Position numbers and translations under genes: made by a program. Positions 1 through 8,670 of a DNA stretch of 64,000 nt are shown here, piece after piece; positions within the stretch are counted from its first letter, which is position 1, and each line of letters opens with the position of its first letter. Source of the DNA: Roseomonas populi (lineage in GTDB: Bacteria > Pseudomonadota > Alphaproteobacteria > Acetobacterales > Acetobacteraceae); the NCBI RefSeq assembly GCF_024594815.1, contig NZ_JANJOU010000016.1:1-64000 (forward strand), given 5' to 3'. A model generated the notes under the pieces. It searched no databases. It was not told the origin of the DNA and worked only from the letters and a program-made list of their open reading frames with translations.

Positions 1-537
1 CCCAACCCGGAGACGGCGCGCCGCCTTCTGGCCGAGAGCGGCTATCGCGGCGAGCCGCTCGTCCTCACCACCTCCTACGACATCGCGCCGATCGGCCGCA
101 TGGCGGAGGTGGCGGCGGAGCGGCTGAGGCGGGCCGGCTTCAACATCGACCTGCAGGTCTCGGACTGGGGCACGGTCACCACGCGGCAGCAGAACCGCAA
201 CCCGCCCTCCCAGGGCGGCTACAACCTCTTCGTCACCTACTCCTCAGGCGCCACCATGCAGTCGCCCCTGACCAACATCGGCACCAACATGGGCTGCGAC
301 CGCGCCTGGGCGGGCTGGCCCTGCGACGCGGAGGCGGAGCGGCTCCGCGGCGCAGTGGTCGAGGCGGCGGACGAGCCCGCGCGGCTGGCCGCCGTGGAGG
401 CCCTGCATCGCCGCCTGGCGGAGGTGCAGCCCTACCGGGTGCTCGGCCAGTTCGACCAGCCCTATGCCCGGCGCGCCAACGTCTCCGGCGTGCTGGACGC
501 GCCGGTGATGCTCTACTGGAACGTCGAGAAGCGCTGA
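1..537 (+). CDS. ABC transporter substrate-binding protein, family 5 (C-terminal part)
   Basis: This is the carboxy-terminal part of a periplasmic binding protein of the peptide/nickel/opine class (SBP family 5). The reading frame is open from the first base, so the start lies outside the window; about 178 residues remain. The visible part has the typical C-terminal lobe: a LLAESGY segment, a domain that binds peptide-like ligands with AERLRRAGF, and the terminal VMLYWNVEKR, very like the ending FWNVERQ of the family-5 protein at 6954-8567. The two are probably paralogues. No permease or ATPase of this class is visible nearby. The ligand is unknown. Confidence 0.85.
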   Translation, partial: PNPETARRLLAESGYRGEPLVLTTSYDIAPIGRMAEVAAERLRRAGFNIDLQVSDWGTVTTRQQNRNPPSQGGYNLFVTYSSGATMQSPLTNIGTNMGCDRAWAGWPCDAEAERLRGAVVEAADEPARLAAVEALHRRLAEVQPYRVLGQFDQPYARRANVSGVLDAPVMLYWNVEKR

Positions 538-650
538 GCCCGGGAGCCCGGGAGCCCTGCGGGACAGCGGGGCTGGGTGAAGAGGCGCATCGCCGGCCGG
601 CTCCGTCAGCTGATCTCCAATCCCCAGGCTCTGGAGCCGTCAGGTCAGAG

Positions 651-1154
651 TTGATGGCCAGCAGGGGGTCAACTCCCCTTGTCCGCTCGCACGGCATCGT
701 CGCCCAGGTGCTCGCAGACCAGCCGCACCGCCTGTCCGGCACCGAGGCCCCCTGCCCCAGTCCATCCGCCGTGCTGCGCATGGCAACCGAGCATGGCGCC
801 GGCAGGACGCCCTTCGCCGGGCGGATCGGCCAACTTCGGCCCGGCATGGCGGCGGACCTGGTCATACTCGACTGGAAGGCGATCACATGGCCCCACCAGA
901 GCGCCGACATCTCGCCGGTGGACGTGCTGGTCCAGCGCGCGAAGACCTCTGCGGTGCGCACGGTGATGAGCAACGGGGACGTCGTGTACCGGGACGGCTG
1001 CTTCACCCGCGTTGACCGCGAGGCGGTGCTCGCCGAGATAGCTAGGTGCCTCAGCCGTCCCTTGATCCCGCACGAGGAGAAGAGGCGGTCCGTGGCAGAT
1101 GCCGTCCTCCCCATCGTCTCTCGCTTCTACCAGGGCTACCTTGCCTGCGATTGA
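651..1154 (+). pseudogene. N-terminally truncated amidohydrolase
   Basis: From about residue 38 this frame reads like the C-terminal third of a SsnA/AtzA-type amidohydrolase: MATEHGAGRT, then RIGQLRPGMAADLVILDW (the sheet that packs beside the barrel), TVMSNGDVVYRDG and a closing RFYQGYL. The metal-binding HxH, His, His and Asp residues of the barrel, which lie in the first two thirds of these roughly 450-residue enzymes, are missing. The first 37 residues do not resemble the family, so the junction is near base 760. It is probably a dead remnant left by a deletion or insertion. A functional gene of this size is unlikely. Confidence 0.7.
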
Positions 1155-1355
1155 CCGCTCTATCTCCCTGTCCCGTGATGACCGATCACGTTGTCAGCCG
1201 ATCATCGCTCCTTCCCCCTCCTCGTCCCGCTTGGGGCACGGGAATGAGGACCGTCACAGCTTCCGAGGTGAAGCGCAGGTGCTCGCGGTTGACGGCCACA
1301 GTCTCGGAGCGACGCAGCGCACCTGCAGGAGGGACGGCGCAGCAGGACACCGCGT

Positions 1356-2132
1356 TCAGGTCACGCCGAGCTTCTGCACCTCGGCGCGAACCAGTTCCTT
1401 GATGCGGCGCTCCAGCGCCGTGAAGGCCGGGTCACTGCGGTCTCGCGGGCGGGGCAGGTCAAGGTCGATGACCTCCTTCACGGCGCCGGGCCGTGTGGCC
1501 ATCACAACGATCCGGTCGGCCAGGAAGATGCTCTCCGAGATGCTGTGGGTGACGAAGACCACCGTCTTGCGGTGCCGTTCCCAGATGGCCAGCAGCTCCT
1601 CCTGGAGCACCTCCCGGGTCTGGGCGTCCAGCGCGCCGAAGGGCTCGTCCATCAGCAGCACGGAGGGATCGTTCGCCAGGGCGCGCGCGATCGCCACGCG
1701 CTGCTTCATGCCGCCGGAGAGGTTGCCGGGATACTTGTCCTCGTGCCCGGCGAGGCCGACCAGGGCGAGGTAGCGGCGCCCGATCTCGCGCTGCTCGGCG
1801 CGGCTGCGGCCCCGCAGCATCGGCCCGAAGGCTACATTGTCCAGCGCCGTGCGCCAGGGGAACAGCGCGTATTCCTGGAACACCACGCCCCGGTCGGCGG
1901 AAGGGCCGTGCACCGGCTGCCCGTCCACCAGCACCTGCCCGGCGCTCGGCTCGGCGAAGCCGGCGATCATGTTGAGCAATGTGGACTTGCCGCAGCCCGA
2001 AGGGCCGAGCAGGCAGGTGAAGCTGTTGGGCGCGAGGTCCAGGCCCACGTCCTGAAGCGCCACGGCGTCTCCGAAGCGCTTGCTAACTCCGCGGATGCGG
2101 ATCTTGGCCGTTGTCACGACATTCCCGTCCAC
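1356..2132 (-). CDS. ABC transporter ATP-binding protein, nitrate/sulfonate/taurine type
   Basis: ATPase of a NitT/TauT-family importer (SsuB/TauB-like, 258 residues, usual length). Walker A GPSGCGKST is at 43-51, the Q-loop at VVFQEYALFPW, the signature LSGGMKQR at 138-145, Walker B LLMDEP at 159-164 and the switch His near 196. It is the last gene of a minus-strand operon; four bases separate it from the permease gene upstream. A GTG four codons in is an alternative start. The order RutA-like enzyme, binding protein, permease, ATPase suggests that the importer brings in the substrate of the monooxygenase. The ligand cannot be read from this subunit. Confidence 0.92.
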   Translation of the reverse strand: MDGNVVTTAKIRIRGVSKRFGDAVALQDVGLDLAPNSFTCLLGPSGCGKSTLLNMIAGFAEPSAGQVLVDGQPVHGPSADRGVVFQEYALFPWRTALDNVAFGPMLRGRSRAEQREIGRRYLALVGLAGHEDKYPGNLSGGMKQRVAIARALANDPSVLLMDEPFGALDAQTREVLQEELLAIWERHRKTVVFVTHSISESIFLADRIVVMATRPGAVKEVIDLDLPRPRDRSDPAFTALERRIKELVRAEVQKLGVT

Positions 2133-2136
2133 CGGA

Positions 2137-2982
2137 TCAGCTCCGCCCGGTCTGACGCCAGCGGAGAAGCCAGTTCTCCGCCGCGCGCAGCAGGATGTTG
2201 AAGAGGAAGCCGATCAGCCCGATCACGACGGCGCCGAGCAGCATGTTGGAGACCATGAAGAAGGTCCGGGCATCGTTGATGAGATAGCCCAACCCGGAAT
2301 CGGCGGCGATGAACTCGGCGGCCACGATGACGAAGAAGGACAGGCCGAAGCCGAGCCGCAGCCCGGTGATGATCCCCGGCAGGGCCGCGGGCAGCACCAC
2401 GTAGCGGAACAGCTCCGTCCGCGTGGCACCGAGGCTGGCCGCGGCGCGGAGTAGCACGGGATCGACGTGCTTGATTCCCTCCACTGTGGTGGTGAAGACA
2501 GGGAAGAAGGCGGCGTAGGCGATGAAAACGATCTTGGAGGTCTCGCCAATGCCGAACCAGAGCACCATCATCGGCAGGAAGGCGAGTGGCGGGATCGGGC
2601 GAAGCAGCTCGATCATCGGCTCCACCAGCTTCTCCAACGGGCGCCAGGTGCCGACCGCGAGGCCGACGGCGACGCCGGCGATCGCCGCGATGGCGAAGCC
2701 CTGAAGGACGCGGGACAGGCTGGCGAAGATGTCGCGCTGCAGCTCGCCGGATTCGGCGAGGTCGATGCCCGCCTTCAGCACCGCCAGCGGCGAGGGCAGA
2801 AGGATCGGGTTGAAGAACTTCCAGACATAGGCGTTGCCGAGGCTGACCGCCGTCCAGATCGCAAGGAAGAGGAGAATGGCGAGGACGCGCATGCCCCCGT
2901 TCGCGAAGGCCGCGCGCCACCGGGTGGACGGGCGCCGGGCCGCGGGAATGGCCGCGGCCGGCAGGGGTATGGCCTCGCTCAC
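2137..2982 (-). CDS. ABC transporter permease, NitT/TauT type
   Basis: Inner-membrane permease of the same importer (281 residues; SsuC/TauC-like, BPD_transp_1 domain). The cytoplasmic N-terminus (about 30 residues, rich in Pro/Arg) is followed by a first membrane span at MRVLAILLFLAIWTAV and about five more. The EAA coupling loop is clear: AAASLGATRTELFRYVVLP followed by AALPGIITGLRLG. The gene lies four bases from both neighbours, so translation is probably coupled with the binding-protein and ATPase genes. Confidence 0.92.
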   Translation of the reverse strand: MSEAIPLPAAAIPAARRPSTRWRAAFANGGMRVLAILLFLAIWTAVSLGNAYVWKFFNPILLPSPLAVLKAGIDLAESGELQRDIFASLSRVLQGFAIAAIAGVAVGLAVGTWRPLEKLVEPMIELLRPIPPLAFLPMMVLWFGIGETSKIVFIAYAAFFPVFTTTVEGIKHVDPVLLRAAASLGATRTELFRYVVLPAALPGIITGLRLGFGLSFFVIVAAEFIAADSGLGYLINDARTFFMVSNMLLGAVVIGLIGFLFNILLRAAENWLLRWRQTGRS

Positions 2983-2986
2983 GCGC

Positions 2987-4042
2987 TCAGGCGCTCGGGC
3001 GCCAGCTGGCGAGGGACGGATCGACCATCTCGGCGATCCTGGTGGTGAAGCAGTCCTCCGGCGGCGGGGCGGAGGGGATGCGGTTGATGTTCATCGCCCA
3101 CTCCGTCTGGAAGCGGTGGCTGGCGATCAGGCCCGGGGTGATGCCGAGGCCGTACTTGTTCGCCGTGGTCATCACCTCCAGAGCCTCATTGTCGATCCGC
3201 AGCGTGCGCTGCAGGGCGGCCATGGCGCGAGGCTTGTCGGCCGTCATCATCTCCGTCGCCTTCATCAGGCCCCGCAGCAGGGCGGCCAGGGTGTTCGGCT
3301 TCGTGTCGATCCAGCTCTGCGTCGCCATCAGGGTGGAGTGGTTGTAGAGGAGGCGATCGTTCTCCGGCTGCACCTCCGCCTTGCCACCGTTCACGAAGAG
3401 CGTGCCGCCGGTGCAGTACATGCTGCCGCCCATGGCGACGAGGCGGTAGAGGTTGGGCTGCCAGCCCAGCAGCCCGTGCACGTCCCCGCGGGAGGCGGCG
3501 ACGATGCCCTCGCTCTGGTTCATGTTCACGAGGGTGATCTTCGATTGGTCGAAGCCAAAGGTCTTCGCGAGCTTGGCGAGCAGCAGCACCTGGGAGTTGC
3601 CCTGGGTGAAGGCGAGGCGCTTGCCCTCCAGTTCCCGCGGGTGAGAGAGCCTCACGTTCGGGCCGAGGGCGAAGCCCTGGGTTTCCGCGATGTCGGCCAG
3701 GGCGGAGATGGTGCGGATGGGCAGTTTCTGGCCACCGAAGACCACCTGCGTGAAGCTGCCGCCCACGCCGACCGGCGCGGCGCCGCCCCCCATGACGGTG
3801 AGGGTATCGGCGGCCGATTGCAGCCAGCGGACCGTGACGTTCAGCCCCTGCTCCTTGAACAGGCTATACTGCTCGGCGATGGCGAATTGCGCGCCCAGCT
3901 GCGGATCGCGCACCACCACGACTTCGAAGGCCGGCGTCTCGATCTCCGCCGCCCGGGCGCGGCTTGCCGCCCCCATGACGCCGAAGCCGATCCCGCCGAG
4001 CACGGCGCGACGGGTGGGAAGGGCACGGAGCATGTCGGTCAT
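2987..4042 (-). CDS. ABC transporter substrate-binding protein, NitT/TauT type
   Basis: Periplasmic binding protein of the importer (351 residues). The start MTDMLRALPTRR was chosen because it opens a twin-arginine-like signal peptide (TRRAVLGGIGFGVMGAASRARA, cleavage after ARA near residue 30); the frame stays open further upstream only by chance. The mature part has the NMT1/THI5-like fold signature: an EQYSLFKEQGLNVTVRW segment after the first strand and PNTLAALLRGLMKA in the second lobe. It sits between the RutA-like gene (89 bases upstream) and the permease (4 bases downstream). The ligand is possibly a pyrimidine or related ureide, inferred only from the neighbouring monooxygenase. Confidence 0.88.
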   Translation of the reverse strand: MTDMLRALPTRRAVLGGIGFGVMGAASRARAAEIETPAFEVVVVRDPQLGAQFAIAEQYSLFKEQGLNVTVRWLQSAADTLTVMGGGAAPVGVGGSFTQVVFGGQKLPIRTISALADIAETQGFALGPNVRLSHPRELEGKRLAFTQGNSQVLLLAKLAKTFGFDQSKITLVNMNQSEGIVAASRGDVHGLLGWQPNLYRLVAMGGSMYCTGGTLFVNGGKAEVQPENDRLLYNHSTLMATQSWIDTKPNTLAALLRGLMKATEMMTADKPRAMAALQRTLRIDNEALEVMTTANKYGLGITPGLIASHRFQTEWAMNINRIPSAPPPEDCFTTRIAEMVDPSLASWRPSA

Positions 4043-4131
4043 GGCCACCTCGGGGAGCAGGCTGCGGACCGGATCGGACCCGGGCCGAAGGAGAGCTGGG
4101 CAGGCGTAGCAAATTCCATGCCGATGACGCA

Positions 4132-5211
4132 TCAAGCGGGCAGCATCGCGCCCGTGCGGCTGCGCATCAGGGGCTGGATCCGCTCGCCGAAGTCGTCCAT
4201 CCCCTGCACGAAGTCGTCGAAGGTCAGCATCACCCCGGAGAGGCCGGGCACCTCCGCCATCTCGTCCAGCAGGCGCGCCACGGTGGCGTAGGAGCCGACC
4301 ATCACGCCCTGGTTGGTCGGGTACTCGGCCCCCTGCTTCTTGTGGCGGTTCGGCTGGGCATAGGGGTCCTTGCTCGGGTCCGCGCCCGCCGCCTGGTCTC
4401 GCCAGGCCAGGGCCTCGCGATCCACGCCGTCGCAGTAGAGCTGCCATTTCGCCATGGCAGCCTCGTCGGTCTCGTCCGCGATGACCATGGTCATCACCAG
4501 TGCGCCGACATCCCGGCCGCTAACCTTCGTGGCTTCCACCAGCCGCGCGATGCTCGGCGCCACGCTGTGGGGCTGGTTCACGCCGAAGCCGACGCAGAAG
4601 TTGTAGTCCCCGTACTCGGCAGCGAAGCGAGTGCCGCGGTCGCTCTGGCCCGCGCAGATGATCGGCAGGCGGGCGGACGGCTTCGGCAACAGGCGGCAGT
4701 CGTCCATCGTGAAGAACTCGCCCTTGCGGTCGGAGCGGCCTTCGTCCCAGAGCTCGCGCATGATCTCCACGTACTCGGCGCAGTACTCGTACCGGCGTGC
4801 GAAGTGCGCGGAACCCGGCCAGATGCCCATCTGGCTGTACTCCGCCTCCTGCCAGCCGGAGACGATGTTCACGCCGAAACGGCCGGGCGCGATGGAATCG
4901 ATGGTGACCGACATCCGCGCCGTGATCGGCGGTGGCAGGGTCAGCACGGCCACAGAGGCGAAGAGCTTGATGCGGGTGGTGACGGCCGCGAGCCCGGCCA
5001 TGAGCGTGAAGCTCTCCAGCCCGTAGTCCCAGAACTGCGACGGGCCGCCGAAGCCGTGCAGCTTGATCATGGAAAGGGCAAAGTCGAAGCCGTAGCGCTC
5101 CGCGCGCTGCACGATCGCGCGGTTCAGCTCGAAGCTCGGCAGGTACTGCGGCGACGTCGTCGAGATCAGCCATCCGTTGTTGTTGATAGGAAGGAAGACG
5201 CCGACCTGCAT
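4132..5211 (-). CDS. rutA: RutA-like flavin-dependent monooxygenase
   Basis: FMN-dependent oxygenase of the bacterial luciferase-like class, close to pyrimidine monooxygenase RutA, which opens the uracil ring using FMN, O2 and a reductase. At 359 residues it has RutA length. The N-terminus [16 protein letters not shown], the block [27 protein letters not shown] and [17 protein letters not shown] match RutA as I know it. Pocket residues correspond to Thr91, Asn115, Trp120 and Glu124. The start at MQVGVF follows the RutA pattern; the longer open frame upstream is out of family. No RutB-F or flavin reductase gene is nearby. The first gene of the importer operon, it is divergent from the AtzG/AtzE-like pair, so the substrate may be a ring amide other than uracil. 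Confidence 0.85.
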   Translation of the reverse strand: MQVGVFLPINNNGWLISTTSPQYLPSFELNRAIVQRAERYGFDFALSMIKLHGFGGPSQFWDYGLESFTLMAGLAAVTTRIKLFASVAVLTLPPPITARMSVTIDSIAPGRFGVNIVSGWQEAEYSQMGIWPGSAHFARRYEYCAEYVEIMRELWDEGRSDRKGEFFTMDDCRLLPKPSARLPIICAGQSDRGTRFAAEYGDYNFCVGFGVNQPHSVAPSIARLVEATKVSGRDVGALVMTMVIADETDEAAMAKWQLYCDGVDREALAWRDQAAGADPSKDPYAQPNRHKKQGAEYPTNQGVMVGSYATVARLLDEMAEVPGLSGVMLTFDDFVQGMDDFGERIQPLMRSRTGAMLPA

Positions 5212-5310
5212 ACCGCGCTCTCCGTCATCGCTGCACGCCGGCAGTGCCCGGCCATGCCGTCCGTGCAACGCAGCAAGCCCTGTGCCATGCTCGCATCCGA
5301 GGATCGCGGG

Positions 5311-5345
5311 AAGGAGCCACGATGCCATTCGAGGCCCGGCCATGA
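5311..5345 (+). promoter_or_regulatory. Ribosome site and 7-codon leader frame before the AtzG-like gene
   Basis: AAGGAG is followed six bases later by ATG of the frame MPFEARP, whose TGA overlaps the ATG of the AtzG-like gene (ATGA). The AtzG start itself has no good ribosome site at normal distance. This fits translational coupling through a mini-leader. It is seen in sequence only; function is inferred. Confidence 0.4.
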
Positions 5346-5548
5346 GCGGAAGCGCGGAAGGTCCCGATGTCCAGGAGCGCGCCCAGATCGCCGCCGCCGG
5401 CCTGGACGCCACCTTTGCCGCCCACCCCGCCGAGGTGCTGACCGCGCTGCGCAACGTCCGCTCCATGCGGGACCGCCTGCAGCGCCCGGAAAACCCGTCG
5501 CTCGAGCCCGCCACAGTCTTCCGGACGCCGGCAGAGACGACCCCGTGA
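5342..5548 (+). CDS. AtzG-like small amidase subunit (DUF4089)
   Basis: A 68-residue protein resembling AtzG/HpxX (DUF4089): a helical middle with [25 protein letters not shown] and the conserved tail EPATVFR. AtzG is the small partner of the AtzE amidase in cyanurate degradation, with a GatC-like role. It is placed directly before an AtzE-like amidase whose GTG start overlaps this stop (GTGA). The start ATG overlaps the stop of a seven-codon leader frame (MPFEARP, ATG at 5322) that carries the only good ribosome site, AAGGAG at 5311-5316. Translation is therefore probably coupled from leader to AtzG to AtzE. The usual internal Pro-Gly of AtzG is not obvious. Confidence 0.75.
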   Translation: MSGSAEGPDVQERAQIAAAGLDATFAAHPAEVLTALRNVRSMRDRLQRPENPSLEPATVFRTPAETTP

Positions 5549-6936
5549 CGAACCCCGTCGATCTCACCCTAGCCGGAGCGGCAGCGGCCATCGCCGCGCG
5601 CCGCCTCTCGCCGGTCGAGTACCTCGAGGCGCTCCTGGCGCGGATCGCGGAACAGGATCCGGGGCTGGACGCCTTCATCCGGATGAACGAGGCGGAAGCG
5701 CGCGACGCCGCCCGCCGGGCAGAGGCGGAGATCACGGCGCGCGGCCCCCGCACGCCGCTGCACGGCATTGCCGTGGGGATCAAGGATATCATCGACCTGG
5801 AGGGCCACCCGACGACCTGCCACTCGCGGCTGTGCCTCGACCGGGTGGCAGACGCGGATGCCCGCGTCGTGGCGATGCTGCGGGCGGCGGGTGCCCTGTT
5901 CCCCGGCAAGCTGGCGACACATGAGTTCGCGGTCGGCGGCCCGGCCTTTGACGGCCCCTTCCCGCCGGCGCGCAATCCCTGGAACCGGGATCACCATCCC
6001 GGCGGCTCCTCCTCCGGCTCCGGCGCGGCCGTCGCGGCGCGGATGCTGCCGGCGGCGCTGGGCACGGATACGGGCGGGTCCGTGCGGCACCCGGCCAGCC
6101 ATTGCGGCATCGTCGGGCTGAAGCCGACCTACGGGCTGGTGTCCCGCCGCGGCGTCTTCCCGCTCGCCTTCAGCCTCGACCATGTCGGGCCGCTGACGCG
6201 TACCGTGGAGGACAGCGCCATCCTGCTGAACGCCATCGCCGGGCCGGACGCGGCCGACCCCGGCAGCGCCATGCGGCCTGCGGAGGACTATGCCCGCCTG
6301 TTGCCGGGCGGCGCGAAGGGGCTGAAGATCGGGTTCGTCCGGCACTTCCACGAGCGCGACGAGCCCGCCGAGCCCCGCATGGCCGCCGCGGTCGAGGAGG
6401 CCGCGCGCACCATGGCGCGCGAAGGCGCGGAGATCCGTGAGGTGGTCCTGCCCTCCCTTGGTGACTTCTCCGTCGTCAACCGCACGATCATGGGGGCAGA
6501 GGCCGCTTCCGTGCACGCGCGCTGGCTGCGCGAGAGGCCCGGCGGCTACGCCAACATCACGCTGCGCCGCCTGTTGCCGGGCCTGTTCATCGCCGGTGAG
6601 GACTACGTGGCCGCCCAGCGCCGCCGCGCCGCGCTGGTCGCGGCGGTGGAGGCCGCCTTCCAGGAGGTCGACCTGCTGCTCACCGCCTCCTCAATGGACC
6701 CGGCCTGCCGGATCGACGATCCGGAGGCGGTGGAACGCACCTACCCCCGCCAGGCGCGCACCGTATTCAACGTGACCGGCCATCCCGCCATCACCCTGAT
6801 GTGCGGCCTGGCCGAGCCGGAGAACCTGCCCCTCGCCTTCCAGCTCGCCGGCTGGTACTTCGGGGAAGCGGAACTGCTGCGCGGTGCGGCGGCCTATGAG
6901 CGTGCGTCGCCCTGGCGGGACCGGCACCCGGACTGA
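5545..6936 (+). CDS. AtzE-like amidase (amidase signature family)
   Basis: Amidase-signature hydrolase, 463 residues from the GTG that overlaps the AtzG-like stop. The Ser-cisSer-Lys triad is intact: Lys80 in [14 protein letters not shown], cis-Ser within GGSSSGSG (155-157) and the nucleophile Ser179 in [16 protein letters not shown]. The AtzG-like partner points to an AtzE-type amidotransferase-like hydrolase acting on ureide or carboxybiuret-like amides rather than a GatA. It is convergent with the family-5 binding protein gene, 17 bases apart. Together with the divergent RutA-like enzyme it could cleave the ureido acid produced by ring opening; that is an inference. Confidence 0.85.
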   Translation: MTNPVDLTLAGAAAAIAARRLSPVEYLEALLARIAEQDPGLDAFIRMNEAEARDAARRAEAEITARGPRTPLHGIAVGIKDIIDLEGHPTTCHSRLCLDRVADADARVVAMLRAAGALFPGKLATHEFAVGGPAFDGPFPPARNPWNRDHHPGGSSSGSGAAVAARMLPAALGTDTGGSVRHPASHCGIVGLKPTYGLVSRRGVFPLAFSLDHVGPLTRTVEDSAILLNAIAGPDAADPGSAMRPAEDYARLLPGGAKGLKIGFVRHFHERDEPAEPRMAAAVEEAARTMAREGAEIREVVLPSLGDFSVVNRTIMGAEAASVHARWLRERPGGYANITLRRLLPGLFIAGEDYVAAQRRRAALVAAVEAAFQEVDLLLTASSMDPACRIDDPEAVERTYPRQARTVFNVTGHPAITLMCGLAEPENLPLAFQLAGWYFGEAELLRGAAAYERASPWRDRHPD

Positions 6937-6953
6937 GACGGTGCCCGCGCGGC

Positions 6954-8567
6954 CTACTGGCGCTCCACGTTCCAGAAGACCGGGATGGCGAAGGGAACAA
7001 GGCCCTTCAGGTTGGCCCGATGCGCTGAGGCAGCGGAGAACTGCCCGCCGAAGATGACGTTGACGTGGCTGTGGAACTCCGCCTGGATCTGCCCGGCAAG
7101 GTCGCGCTGCTCCTCAGGCGTGGGTGCCTCGGAGTAGCGGCGCAGCAGCTCCGTCATCTTCGGGTCGCAGTAGGAGCCGGGGTAGCCAGGCACGCAGTTG
7201 TTGCCGGTGCCGAAATTGCCGATTGGGTTGATCAGGTCGATGCCGTTCCAGATCACGGCCGCCGCGCTCCATCCGCCCTGGTCCACGGGATTCGTGTTCA
7301 GGCGGCGCTGGGCGACGGTGGCATAGTCGGAGGTTCGGAGATCCACGTTGAAGCCGGCCTTGCGAAGCTGGTCCGCCATGACGAGGGCGGTGGGGTTGAG
7401 CGTGACGGAGTCCTGCGCGTGCAGGAAGACCAGCGGCTCGTTGTTGTAGCCGGCCTCCTTCAGCAGGGCCCGCGCGCGCTCCAGGCTGGGCTCGCGAAGT
7501 GCCTCCGTGCCCGCATCCGTCGAACCGGGCGCGTTGCACATGTAGATCGACCCGCACCAGGGCAGCGTCAGGTTCTCGGGCAGGCCGAGCGAGGCCATCA
7601 CCTCGGACTGGCGGATCGCCTGCTGGGCCGCGCGGCGCAGCAGCAGGTTGTTGAAGGGTGGCTGCGCGTGGTTGATCTGGAGGATCGACATGATCTGGTC
7701 CGTCCCCTGCGGGCGGGAGACGGTGATGTTGCGGTCGCGCAGCAGCGCCGGGATGAAGTCGCCCGGCACGATCTCCAGGAAGTCCACTTCCCCGGTCTGA
7801 AGGGCGGAGAGGCGCGTGGCGGCGTCGGGGATGCTGATCAGCTCCACGCGGTCGAAGCGCACCACCTTGCCGCCGGCCAGCGCGTCGGCGGGCTCGGTGC
7901 GCGGGCGGTAGCGCGGGTTGCGGTCGAAGATGGCGCGCTCGCCGGGGCGCCACTCACCCCGGCGGAAGGTGAAGGGGCCGGACCCCATCACCTCCGGCAC
8001 CGGGGCACTGGCGGGCAGCGAGGCAAGGCGCGCGGGCATCATGACCGGGATCTGGTTGCCCGGGCGGCCGAGCGCCTCGACCACGAAGGCGAAGGGGCGG
8101 CTGAGGCGGATCTCGAAGCTTTTCGAGTCCACCACGCGCATCTCGGTGGTGGCGCGCATGAGCTGGGTGCCGAAGGAGTCGCGGGCGGCCCAGCGGCGGA
8201 TGGAGGCGACGCAATCCTCGGCGGTCACGGGCGTGCCGTCGTGGAACTCCAGCCCGTCGCGCAGGCGGAAGGTCCAGGTCAGGCGGTCCTCGCTCACCTG
8301 CCAGCCCTCCAGCATCTGCGGCCTGTACCCGCCATGGCTGTCGAGGGAGACCAGCGTGTCGAACACCATGTAGGCGAAGACGCGCGCGGCATTGGTGGTG
8401 GTGACGATAGGGTCGAGGACCTGCAGCTCGGTATTCAGTACCGCCCGCAGGACCTGCGGCTGCGGGCGGGTTTGCGCCTGGGCCTGGGCGGCGCCCAGGG
8501 CCATCAGGCCGGGGATCAGCAGGGCGCGGGAAAGATGGCGAAGGATCGTCTCGCGGCGCGATGGCAT
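6954..8567 (-). CDS. ABC transporter substrate-binding protein, family 5
   Basis: Periplasmic peptide/nickel/opine-type binding protein, 537 residues. The start MPSRRETILRHLSR has AAAGGAG eight bases upstream and opens a signal peptide ending AAQAQAQ. Family blocks visible: VLNTELQVLDPIVTTTNAARV, FRLRDGLEFHDGTPVTAEDCVASIRRW and PFAFVVEALG. It is the last gene of a six-gene minus-strand operon with the 2-oxoglutarate dioxygenase, hydrolase, GTPase and dihydropyrimidinase. No family-5 permease or ATPase gene lies in the window, so it must use components encoded elsewhere. Confidence 0.9.
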   Translation of the reverse strand: MPSRRETILRHLSRALLIPGLMALGAAQAQAQTRPQPQVLRAVLNTELQVLDPIVTTTNAARVFAYMVFDTLVSLDSHGGYRPQMLEGWQVSEDRLTWTFRLRDGLEFHDGTPVTAEDCVASIRRWAARDSFGTQLMRATTEMRVVDSKSFEIRLSRPFAFVVEALGRPGNQIPVMMPARLASLPASAPVPEVMGSGPFTFRRGEWRPGERAIFDRNPRYRPRTEPADALAGGKVVRFDRVELISIPDAATRLSALQTGEVDFLEIVPGDFIPALLRDRNITVSRPQGTDQIMSILQINHAQPPFNNLLLRRAAQQAIRQSEVMASLGLPENLTLPWCGSIYMCNAPGSTDAGTEALREPSLERARALLKEAGYNNEPLVFLHAQDSVTLNPTALVMADQLRKAGFNVDLRTSDYATVAQRRLNTNPVDQGGWSAAAVIWNGIDLINPIGNFGTGNNCVPGYPGSYCDPKMTELLRRYSEAPTPEEQRDLAGQIQAEFHSHVNVIFGGQFSAASAHRANLKGLVPFAIPVFWNVERQ

Positions 8568-8670
8568 CCGGCGGGCTCCTTTGGGGGGCAGGCGGGGTGA
8601 CAGCCGCGTGGGGCGGGTTCTTCTTGGGCGGTGCCAAAGGGCCGGCGCCGCCGCCACGGCGACGCGGGCG

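Noticed and set aside
1174-1190. CGTGAT-GACCG-ATCACG hairpin after the amidohydrolase remnant
   Set aside because: Only a six-bp stem and no T-run; too weak to call a terminator.
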